NCBI RefSeq assembly: GCF_002873335.1
Contig: NZ_MCUW01000004.1
Location: forward strand, 177,309 to 241,308
DNA from: Vibrio sp. 10N.286.49.B1
GTDB taxonomy: Bacteria; Pseudomonadota; Gammaproteobacteria; Enterobacterales; Vibrionaceae
Length of the DNA stretch: 64,000 nucleotides
Direction of reading: 5' to 3'
In this document: positions 1 through 6,771 of the stretch, in pieces
How positions within the stretch are numbered: position 1 is the first letter of the stretch
How the letters are laid out: every line of letters begins with the position of its first letter
Notes under the pieces: generated by a model
Databases searched by the model: none
What the model saw: only the letters and a program-made list of their open reading frames with translations
What the model was told of the DNA's origin: nothing
Made by a program: the position numbers and the translations under genes

Positions 1-21
1 TGATTGCTTGATTGCTTGATT
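1..21. repeat. Octamer tandem repeat at window edge
   Basis: The 8-base unit TGATTGCT occurs twice and is followed by a 5-base partial copy. It sits just before the long palindrome upstream of the cytochrome b561 gene. It may continue to the left outside the window. Confidence 0.7.
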
Positions 22-24
22 CAT

Positions 25-70
25 AATTTACACAACAACTATTGCGCACGCAACAGTTGTTGTGTAAATT
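25..70. promoter_or_regulatory. 46-bp near-perfect palindrome, candidate MarR operator
   Basis: The left arm at 25-40 (AATTTACACAACAACT) is the exact reverse complement of the right arm at 55-70. The centre at 42-53 (TTGCGCACGCAA) is itself symmetric about the same axis, apart from the central CA. Only the 41/54 pair breaks the symmetry. The element ends 31 bp before the ATG at 102. A MarR-family gene lies second in the same apparent operon, so autoregulation through this site is a reasonable inference. A hairpin in the mRNA leader is the alternative. Confidence 0.6.
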
Positions 71-101
71 AAATGAACTTTTCCAAGATGAGATCATAAA
101 A

Positions 102-746
102 ATGAAGAAAATAGCGATATGGGATCTGGGCACACGCGTCTATCACTGGGCTCAAGCGATAGTGTTTACAGCATTAATGGTAACGGGCGTAACAGGGAAC
201 GGCCCACATACCCAATTAGGTCTGGCACTCTTTACTTTACTTACGTGGCGTTTTATCTGGGGCATGGTCGGCAGTGAAACCAGCATGTTTCAGCAATTTG
301 TCGCTTCCCCAAAAAGAGTATGGGCTTATATCAGAGGCATTCAACAGCCGAAATTAGGTCATAACCCACTAGGAGGCTGGATGGTGATCACACTACTCAC
401 TAGCCTACTTCTACAGTGCTTAACTGGGATGCTTCTTGCTGGAATGTTTGATGGCTTGAGCCTCATTGGTATCGAGTTTCCAGACGTTATGTATGGAATG
501 GCAGAGCAGCTTCATGTGCTACTCGCGGACGGGTTACCGCTGTTAATCATGTTGCATGTTGGCGCCGTCATTGTTTATAAATTTAAATCTAAGCCACTTT
601 TGTGGGCCATGCTGTCTGGTTACCAGAGGGTTTCAAGGAACGCGCCAGTTGATCAACCTGTGATCGTCAGTCATCGACGAGCAATAGTCGTGCTAATAAC
701 AGCAACATCAGTTACTATCGCAATAGTTGCTATTTCAATGGTGTAG
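102..746 (+). CDS. Cytochrome b561-type membrane protein
   Basis: A 214-residue integral membrane protein of the cytochrome b561 (bacterial/Ni-hydrogenase type) family, expected to carry two b hemes and move electrons in the inner membrane. It starts with a family-typical WDLGTRVYHW segment, and further candidate heme histidines lie in GHNPLGGW, EQLHVLL and MLHVGAVIVYKFK. About four to five hydrophobic segments are visible. An upstream in-frame TTG at 42 lies inside the palindrome, so the ATG at 102 is preferred. The stop is 3 bp before the MarR ATG, so the two genes are probably co-transcribed. The electron donor is unknown; partner cytochromes often lie next door, but the upstream side is outside the window. 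Confidence 0.85.
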   Translation: MKKIAIWDLGTRVYHWAQAIVFTALMVTGVTGNGPHTQLGLALFTLLTWRFIWGMVGSETSMFQQFVASPKRVWAYIRGIQQPKLGHNPLGGWMVITLLTSLLLQCLTGMLLAGMFDGLSLIGIEFPDVMYGMAEQLHVLLADGLPLLIMLHVGAVIVYKFKSKPLLWAMLSGYQRVSRNAPVDQPVIVSHRRAIVVLITATSVTIAIVAISMV

Positions 747-749
747 AGC

Positions 750-1178
750 ATGGAACAAGAATTTGAACGAAAAACAAGCTTTGGTTGGTTGCTAAATGTC
801 GTGGCTAATCATGCGTCAAAAGAATTTGATAAGCGCCTGAAAGAGAAAGGGCTGACCCTGGCACTTTGGCCAACATTGATGTGCTTGTGGGAGAAAGAAG
901 GCATCACGCAGCGTGAGATCGCTCAGATGTCTAAAGTAGAGAGTTCTACCACAACAAGAACGCTCGATAAACTGGTGGCACTTGGGTTAGTAGAGCGTCA
1001 GGCCGACCCTGAGAGTCGCCGCTCATTTCGGATTTTTCTAACGGCTGAAGGTCATGCACTTAAAAATGACGTGATTCACTTGCCTGTTGAAGTGAATCAA
1101 CAAATCCTTTCAGCGCTCAGTCCTGATGAGAAAAAAACCATGATTAGCTTACTGCAAAAAATGGTGGCTCAAGTTTAG
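750..1178 (+). CDS. MarR family transcriptional regulator
   Basis: A 142-residue winged-helix regulator. Residues about 45-100 show the MarR pattern: GITQREIAQMSKVESSTTTR for the recognition helix region, then LVALGLVERQADPESRRS for the wing with its conserved D-x-R-S-R-type turn. The N- and C-terminal helices would form the dimer interface. It follows the cytochrome b561 gene by 3 bp, which argues for one transcript. The palindrome at 25-70 is the obvious candidate site for autoregulation. The ligand cannot be told from sequence. No terminator is evident directly downstream; the hairpin at 1348-1372 is oriented for the opposite strand. Confidence 0.9.
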   Translation: MEQEFERKTSFGWLLNVVANHASKEFDKRLKEKGLTLALWPTLMCLWEKEGITQREIAQMSKVESSTTTRTLDKLVALGLVERQADPESRRSFRIFLTAEGHALKNDVIHLPVEVNQQILSALSPDEKKTMISLLQKMVAQV

Positions 1179-1347
1179 TTGCAGCATGACACCCAAGACC
1201 TTATCTCTGTGATCTTCCATATGAAGGGAAATCACCGAGGTAACAGTGAGGCGTTGAGATGCTGAAAAAGTTTCATTAACTGACAGTAAAAGAGAGTCTA
1301 GTCATCTTTGCTTGGGATGTTTCCTTTGAATGCCTTTATCAGTAGAT

Positions 1348-1372
1348 AAAAAAGCTCGCATTAACGCGAGCT
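1348..1372 (-). terminator. Intrinsic terminator of the MDR oxidoreductase gene
   Basis: Stem AGCTCGC (1353-1359) pairs with GCGAGCT (1366-1372). Read on the minus strand it is followed by a run of T, which matches the end of the gene at 1403-2392. Confidence 0.8.
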
Positions 1373-1402
1373 TAGCATAGCCTCATTTAGGTTGCGTCTG
1401 CC

Positions 1403-2392
1403 TTAAGCAACGTCAATCACCACTTTACCAATCGCTTTACCCGAGGCTAAATGTGCATGAGCGTCACCGACCTCACTAAGGTCAAAGGTTTGAGGATCGA
1501 CGACGGGGATTAATGCTCCAGATTCTGCAATCTTAGCAATAGCTGCCAATATCTCGCCGTGTTCTTCACGCTTGACGTTGTGAATCATAGGAATCAGCAT
1601 AAACACCACATGCAAAGACAAGCCTTTGAAGTGCGCTGTACTTAAGTCCAATTCTAATAACGAAACCGTTGTGGCAATATGGCCGTTTAACGCAGCAGCA
1701 TTCATTGAATTGTTTAGGTTTTCACCACCAACCGAGTCGTAAACAACATCAAAACCTGCGCCTTGTGTATGTTTAGCAACATAATCCTCAACTGATTCTG
1801 AAGTGAAATCAATCGCTGTCGCGCCTAATTTTTCCATCAAGGCTGCTTGCTCTCCCGCTCGCCCCGTAGCATAAACGTCTGCGCCAAAGTGCTTGGCTAT
1901 TTGCAGTGCTAAATGCCCCACACCACCAGAACCACCATGAACCAGCACTTTCTGACCAGAATCCGTACCGGCTCGCACTAACCCTTCGTAAGCGGTGATA
2001 CCCGCCAACGGTATCGCCGCTGACTCACGCATGGATAAGTTTTTAGGTTTGTGCGCTATGAGTTTGGCATCTGCTGGCATATATTCCGCAAGCGTACCTT
2101 GTAAATCCCCTAACCCACCAGCACACCCATAAACTTCATCGCCCACCTTAAATCCACTAACATCGGAGCCTACCGCTTCAATCGTACCGGCAAAGTCCAT
2201 TCCCAAGATTGCTGGCGTTTGAGGTGAGAAAGGTAAGCCTTCCCCCATTTCACGAATCATCATATCGACAGTATTAACACTTGTCGCCGCCACTCGAACT
2301 AACACCTCACCAGCGCTAATCTCTGGTCTTGCCACTTCTGCGACTTCAAATGCGTCCACGCCACCATATTCACGTACGATTGTTGCTTTCAT
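1403..2392 (-). CDS. MDR family zinc-independent alcohol dehydrogenase/quinone oxidoreductase
   Basis: A 329-residue medium-chain dehydrogenase/reductase. The N-terminal GroES-like domain covers roughly residues 1-120, and the Rossmann domain carries the NADP-binding motif HGGSGGVGHLALQIAK near residue 155. The catalytic and structural zinc cysteines of classical alcohol dehydrogenases are not apparent, which fits the NADPH:quinone oxidoreductase (QOR-like) branch. The exact substrate cannot be assigned. The gene stands alone and has its own terminator. Confidence 0.88.
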   Translation of the reverse strand: MKATIVREYGGVDAFEVAEVARPEISAGEVLVRVAATSVNTVDMMIREMGEGLPFSPQTPAILGMDFAGTIEAVGSDVSGFKVGDEVYGCAGGLGDLQGTLAEYMPADAKLIAHKPKNLSMRESAAIPLAGITAYEGLVRAGTDSGQKVLVHGGSGGVGHLALQIAKHFGADVYATGRAGEQAALMEKLGATAIDFTSESVEDYVAKHTQGAGFDVVYDSVGGENLNNSMNAAALNGHIATTVSLLELDLSTAHFKGLSLHVVFMLIPMIHNVKREEHGEILAAIAKIAESGALIPVVDPQTFDLSEVGDAHAHLASGKAIGKVVIDVA

Positions 2393-2717
2393 TAGGTATT
2401 ACCCTTGCATTTAGTGATTACAAATCAGCTCATCGCTAACCATTCATTTCCTGTTTTACAGCTTAGACAAGTTATTTAAATTCATCTTCAATCATTACAA
2501 GAAAGAGTTTTAAGCCTTTCTTAATAATCATGAGGTAAAGAATGGCCGAATGAATCGAATGAAAACCACATCGACAAGAAGCAAACCCAAAATGAATGGC
2601 TCATCTTCGGACTCGATATTGAGAAGTACTTTTGGTGTGCGTTCGTCAATCTTTCGGTGAGATCACGGCAGTAAACCGTCTGACATCGGAGGCTATGGGG
2701 CCTACCTTTGAGTATTG

Positions 2718-2831
2718 ATGGACGTACATTCCGAACTGACCTTCCTGTTAGGGTTAACTATTCGGTTTAAGAAAATACTCGAAAAGCCTGAAGACACCGT
2801 AGGCGCTGGTGTCAAAACGTTGCTGAAATAG
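2718..2831 (+). CDS. Possible 37-residue ORF, unknown
   Basis: The ORF begins ATG GAC GTA and ends TAG. The product has a hydrophobic stretch (TFLLGLTI) followed by a basic and acidic tail (RFKKILEKPEDTVGAG). There is no convincing ribosome binding site, and no family was recognised. It may be a remnant of a larger gene rather than a functional small protein. Confidence 0.2.
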   Translation: MDVHSELTFLLGLTIRFKKILEKPEDTVGAGVKTLLK

Positions 2832-2935
2832 ACGAATTAAACAAAATCAGACGACTCTAATTCCTTCGGTATGTGTCCTTTTCGTTTTATCCTATCCCAA
2901 GTTTGGTTCTGTTTCGAGACAGCATTGGCGTCAGT

Positions 2936-3019
2936 ATGATTCATTTATTGAGTGGAGCCGCTCTCGGCGCCATATGCTTTGCACTTCACCAAGGATTTAT
3001 GGCTTTCAAAAACAAATAA
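2936..3019 (+). CDS. Possible 27-residue hydrophobic ORF or C-terminal gene remnant
   Basis: The translation reads like the last membrane segment of a transporter: LLSGAALGAICFALHQGF followed by a short basic tail. The stop codon abuts a strong hairpin (3019-3049), as is usual at the 3' end of a real gene. No start upstream gives a longer protein because the frame is closed by a TAA shortly before. It is read here as a probable remnant. Confidence 0.3.
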   Translation: MIHLLSGAALGAICFALHQGFMAFKNK

Positions 3020-3049
3020 ACGACACACTCTTGATAAGAATGTGTCGTT
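3019..3049 (+). terminator. Hairpin, probable terminator of the vanished upstream gene
   Basis: Left arm 3019-3032 pairs with right arm 3036-3049 at 13 of 14 positions, with a 3-base loop. The following T-tract is weak (TATTC), so termination efficiency is uncertain. Confidence 0.5.
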
Positions 3050-3115
3050 ATTCACTGGCTAGTCCATCAATGAGCCCATGTTACGTCGACATGTTGCGTC
3101 AATATGGCGCCTCAG

Positions 3116-4330
3116 TTAGCCTTTAAGCTCAGATAGCTGATCAGAGAACCAAATCTTACGCTGAAAACGCGGGTTCTTAGAGGACATATCGATCTTATAT
3201 GGGTTTTCTTCTTCTGAGCGCTGCGGGATCGCTAAGATCTTGCTAAGCTCCTGAGCCAAGTACTTCTCAATTTTTAGCACTACCATCTTCTTACGTAAGC
3301 GGCCTTGCTCATCACGATTAAGAATGGTTGGCATGGTATTCAACGTTAGAATTTCACCCAGTGCTGGGTGAGACATACGCTCACGCCCTTCAGTACTGGC
3401 GTAGAAGTGAGAAACCGTAAACACCATATTCTCAGGTTTAAGCTGCTGTAGGAACTGGCACGATTTCACCACCGTTGAACCCGTACGTACCATATCGTCA
3501 AACAATACGATGCTCGATTTTTCTAGCCCTTCAAAGGTGTCTTCGCTTTCTTTGTGCAGCGTGATTTCCACTTTACGCTCAGCGGTACGTTCTTTATCCA
3601 ACATGATAAATTTTGCTTTGCTCAAACCAATTCTGTTGTACATCTCTTTGACAAAGTCGCGCGCCCCTTTGTCTGGCGCACACAGTACCAACCCCTCACC
3701 ATCTGGGCCATAATTCAACATGTTAGAGTTAAGCAGGTAATGCGCGTAAATCTGATAAGGAATGAGGTTATAGAAGCGGCCACCAAACACATCGCCAAAC
3801 ATCTTCTGTACGGAATCAGAGTGATTATGTACCGTTACCACATCATCAACGCCAGACAGCTTTAATAACTGCGCATACAGCTGCGCGGTAAACGGCTGAC
3901 CATCAAACTTCTTAATGTCCGAAACGGAACGCTCACCACCTGTATCGCCAAGCCCAGGGCGTGCACCACGATCTTGAGCAGAGAAGAACAGATCAGGCTC
4001 CACCAGCACCACACGACTGGCACCATTTTCTTTCGCAGCACGGGCAATAATAAAGTTATGCATCGCCAGCTCTTGACGACTGGTCACTAGGTTGCCGGTA
4101 CTGACGATCACGACAGTCTTACCTTCCAAACTGTTGCCGATATTGTCTGTGTCGTCTTCATCGGAAATAAAGCGCGGGCAAAATTCGGTGTTCATGAAGT
4201 GCTTCATACTGATGACATCTGAAATGTCTTCATGTTGTCCCATCGCATAGGCGACATCGATGGCAAATGGATTATCGGAAGAGTTACTAACAATCACTAT
4301 ATCGCTAGATAGTGTGTTTTGGCTGCTCAT
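3116..4330 (-). CDS. PRPP-synthetase-like phosphoribosyl protein
   Basis: A 404-residue homologue of ribose-phosphate pyrophosphokinase (usual length about 315). Two stacked phosphoribosyltransferase-like domains are visible. The first holds FFSAQDRGARPG and then PFTAQLYAQLL, matching the flexible loop and ITAK region of Prs. The second holds VLFDDMVRTGST near residue 280, at the place of the PRPP-binding DDxxxTGGT loop. Both loops deviate from Prs, and there is about 90 residues of extra length, partly an insertion (DTGGERSVSDIKKFDG) and partly a C-terminal tail. It may make PRPP for a special purpose, or it may have another activity. The gene stands alone, and the start is at the ATG followed by SSQNTLSS. 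Confidence 0.8.
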   Translation of the reverse strand: MSSQNTLSSDIVIVSNSSDNPFAIDVAYAMGQHEDISDVISMKHFMNTEFCPRFISDEDDTDNIGNSLEGKTVVIVSTGNLVTSRQELAMHNFIIARAAKENGASRVVLVEPDLFFSAQDRGARPGLGDTGGERSVSDIKKFDGQPFTAQLYAQLLKLSGVDDVVTVHNHSDSVQKMFGDVFGGRFYNLIPYQIYAHYLLNSNMLNYGPDGEGLVLCAPDKGARDFVKEMYNRIGLSKAKFIMLDKERTAERKVEITLHKESEDTFEGLEKSSIVLFDDMVRTGSTVVKSCQFLQQLKPENMVFTVSHFYASTEGRERMSHPALGEILTLNTMPTILNRDEQGRLRKKMVVLKIEKYLAQELSKILAIPQRSEEENPYKIDMSSKNPRFQRKIWFSDQLSELKG

Positions 4331-4674
4331 GGCATTCCTTATTAATTCGGAAAATGAGTGGGTTGTGATGGGGGTATTCTAACGGTAAAGCGAGCAAAAC
4401 GGCAGGGGGAATTCCGGGTTTGTGGTCAAGGCTTATGATATCGTGGCTGAGCTATCCCATTGAGAGAGCCTAATGACTTTCGGTGTGTCCTTTTCGTCTT
4501 CTCGAAGGCAGGCAGAATAAGCTCACTTATCAACTAAGCTAAGCTGCAGTAGCTTAAAAAAGATCTAACAGTTTTGCCCTGGAGCTTAACTTAAGTTTAC
4601 AAGTTATGGCCGATATACTTAAATAATTTTTGAACAACGCGATCCTTAATCAGCAACCAAAACATCCAATAATT

Positions 4675-4706
4675 CGTCATTCCTTTGAAGAAAGGAATCT
4701 ACCGAC
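4675..4706. repeat. Short REP-like hairpin, CGTCATTCC type
   Basis: ATTCCTTT (4679-4686) pairs with AAAGGAAT (4691-4698), preceded by CGTC and followed by CTACCGAC. Its opening matches the start of the larger element at 4781, so both probably belong to one family of dispersed intergenic repeats. Confidence 0.55.
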
Positions 4707-4780
4707 AACGCTCACTGAATTCAAACCGTAGAGTATGCTAGCTTAATTTTGCCCCATTTTTTTCAAACCAATCACAAGAA

Positions 4781-4901
4781 CCGTCATCCCCTTGAAAAAG
4801 GGGATCTTCATCAGCGCGTTGTGAACATATTCGGGTGTCATTCATTTCCATTTAAGCGAGCCACACTATGATGAAGATCCTCGTCTGCACTAGGGTGACG
4901 G
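4781..4901. repeat. About 120-bp inverted-repeat (MITE/REP-like) element
   Basis: The ends CCGTCATCCC (4781) and GGGTGACGG (ending 4901) are near-perfect inverted repeats. Just inside, GGATCTTCATC (4802-4812) is the exact reverse complement of GATGAAGATCC (4870-4880). There is no coding capacity. The layout suits a non-autonomous dispersed repeat. No second full copy was seen in this window. Confidence 0.6.
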
Positions 4902-5046
4902 CATAATTGGGATGGGTTAAAGAGTGATAAGCTAAGAGTGCTATGTCCAAAAATGAGTTTCACTGTGTGGGAAGTGACTATGATTCCGTAAGCGTGTGAG
5001 TAGATTCTTCCTGCGCAGGAGTAGCCGTACTTGGACTTGAGTACTT

Positions 5047-5086
5047 GCGGTAAGTAACGCCAAAAGGTGTAACACCACGTTACCGC
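5047..5086. repeat. Imperfect palindrome in intergenic DNA
   Basis: GCGGTAAGTAACG (5047-5059) faces CGTTACCGC (5078-5086) around an inner GGTGTAACACC (5066-5076). It could form a cruciform or RNA hairpin. There is no adjacent T-tract, so a terminator is unlikely. Confidence 0.4.
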
Positions 5087-5436
5087 CTAAGCCGTAGAAT
5101 GGCATCTATAAAACATACAGCTGAGGGGGGGATAATAGGTAGCGCCGTATCAAACTATAAACTAAAAATAGGATACTCAAACGCTACTTATTTCACGCTA
5201 ACCAAACAGTAACGCTTTTATCAAAAATATCGCCCAGATTTGCAAGGCAATGTATTCCAGTTTTATCAATAACTCCATGTCGTACTCCCTCTTCCTTGGG
5301 GTACGTCAGTTATATCAATTTCATCGTTAAATCACAGTGAATTATCTTCAACTCACTCCAGCGTCATGCAATTTTTTCACGTTAACTCTGTCGCAGTAAA
5401 GAACGCTTCGAAGTAAAGAGCTCGTCAAAAAAGCCG

Positions 5437-6213
5437 CTATGACGCGTCAAAAGATCCTGTCGCGATAAAACTCAAAATCAGTCGGGTCACGTACGGATCA
5501 CGCCTGAGTTTGTCATGTTTAATATTGACCTCAGCGAAATCCTTCATCCCTTCTAATTTTGTCGATTCTACGGAAACCAAGCCATCGTTTGTGTTGTTAA
5601 ACATACCGCTAAATACCGGATAACTCCGCGTGCCAGCAATGACACCAAAATCATAATTAGGGGGGGGAAGCGTATTTGGAAAACTGTCTGAATCCGTCGT
5701 TAAAGATGTGGCTGTGCCACCTAGCAATGAAAGGATACCGTTGTTTTCAAAGAAATCCGCCACATCGCTACCATGGTTTGGCGTACCTAAAAATACCACC
5801 TCCCCCATCTCTTTAGAGGCGACAAAATCGGGGTGATTAGCGAGGTAAGACCGTATCATTAAACCACCCAATGAGTGGCCAACAAAATGCGTTTTGGACT
5901 GGTTGGTGTGAACAAAATCGGCATGCTCAAATTGGGTTATGCAATCGGTAATAGCCGTTGAACTTTGTTGCAACGTGGTTGTAATGGGTTGACGAATTGT
6001 GGGGTAATCGACGACACATACTTGATAGCCTTGCTCAGAGACGAGCTTTGACATCGTTTGCATCGACCAAGCACTGCGACCTAATCCATGCACAATGACA
6101 ACTTGCTGGCTCTGATGATTAGATAACTCACTTTTTGTTGGCTCTACGTCTGGTTTACTGCACCCAAACAAGGTGAACGCGGCGCTTATCGCGACAACGA
6201 CTTTCCACTTCAT
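5437..6213 (-). CDS. Lipase-like alpha/beta hydrolase lipoprotein
   Basis: A 258-residue protein with a lipoprotein signal (hydrophobic run ending in lipobox LFGC, Cys about 18). Features of an alpha/beta-hydrolase lipase follow in order: the oxyanion segment VVIVHGLGRSAW, the nucleophile elbow GHSLGG near residue 110, a candidate acid in NTNDGLVS and a candidate histidine in NIKHDKL near the end. It is probably anchored to the outer membrane or periplasmic face and acts on an ester substrate. The true substrate is unknown. The gene stands alone between two long non-coding stretches, transcribed away from the polysaccharide-lyase-like gene. Confidence 0.82.
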   Translation of the reverse strand: MKWKVVVAISAAFTLFGCSKPDVEPTKSELSNHQSQQVVIVHGLGRSAWSMQTMSKLVSEQGYQVCVVDYPTIRQPITTTLQQSSTAITDCITQFEHADFVHTNQSKTHFVGHSLGGLMIRSYLANHPDFVASKEMGEVVFLGTPNHGSDVADFFENNGILSLLGGTATSLTTDSDSFPNTLPPPNYDFGVIAGTRSYPVFSGMFNNTNDGLVSVESTKLEGMKDFAEVNIKHDKLRRDPYVTRLILSFIATGSFDAS

Positions 6214-6771
6214 ACTACCCCCTCCAATTCAACAACAGCATATCAAACTGGTAGAACCACGACTAGATAAACTAGCTGCGATCTTAATTCCAAAATGCCA
6301 CAAAATGCCAAACGAAGTAAAAGTGCTTATCTGTTGATAGCTTTCTCATTAAATTCAATCACTTTCCATTTGATACTTCTGCTAGTAAGCCATACCGCGT
6401 GCTCTGCACTCTCATCAATCATTAACGGGTTTTACCATTGCGTATTCGCTGATTTTTAAGCAACGACACCATTTTTTTATCTAAGTGTTAGATTGTAACT
6501 ACATAAAATATAAGTAGTTAGTTACCAATTCATTGATAATCGCTCATTCAACACGAAATCTAGGGTGAGGACAGATAATCCCCTTCTTCCAATACAAACA
6601 TTCACGATATCAATATGTGCAAGGTTTGATATAAGAGCCAAAACCACTACCTTTAACCAGAGTGCACTCTATTAATTCCATTTCTCGTCGCCTAGTGAGT
6701 ATGAAACCTCTAAGGGCATACGTTGAATAGTCACGCGCAACGCCGCCTGAATTAATCGAGGTAACCACTAT
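6214..6771. other. Non-coding stretch between divergent genes
   Basis: These 558 bases separate two divergent genes for exported proteins and must hold both promoters. No clear operator, repeat or RNA gene was recognised. Confidence 0.5.

Larger units (their letters stand above)
2393..3115. other. Gene-poor stretch with short ORF remnants
   Basis: No full-length gene is visible on either strand. The stretch holds two short plus-strand ORFs (2718-2831 and 2936-3019) and a strong hairpin at 3019-3049 directly after the second ORF. It also carries the motif TTCGGTATGTGTCCTTTTCG at 2865, which recurs in near-identical form at 4479. The pattern fits a decayed gene or genes, but no family could be recognised. 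Confidence 0.5.
4331..5436. other. 1.1-kb intergenic stretch with dispersed repeats
   Basis: No gene is supported. It contains a copy of the 2865 motif at 4479-4497, a CGTCATTCC hairpin at 4675-4698, a larger inverted-repeat element at 4781-4901 and a structured palindrome at 5047-5086. The rest shows nothing recognisable. Confidence 0.6.

Noticed and set aside
42..101. TTG start for the cytochrome b561 gene at 42
   Set aside because: It lies inside the 46-bp palindrome and adds a non-homologous leader; the ATG at 102 gives the family-typical N-terminus.
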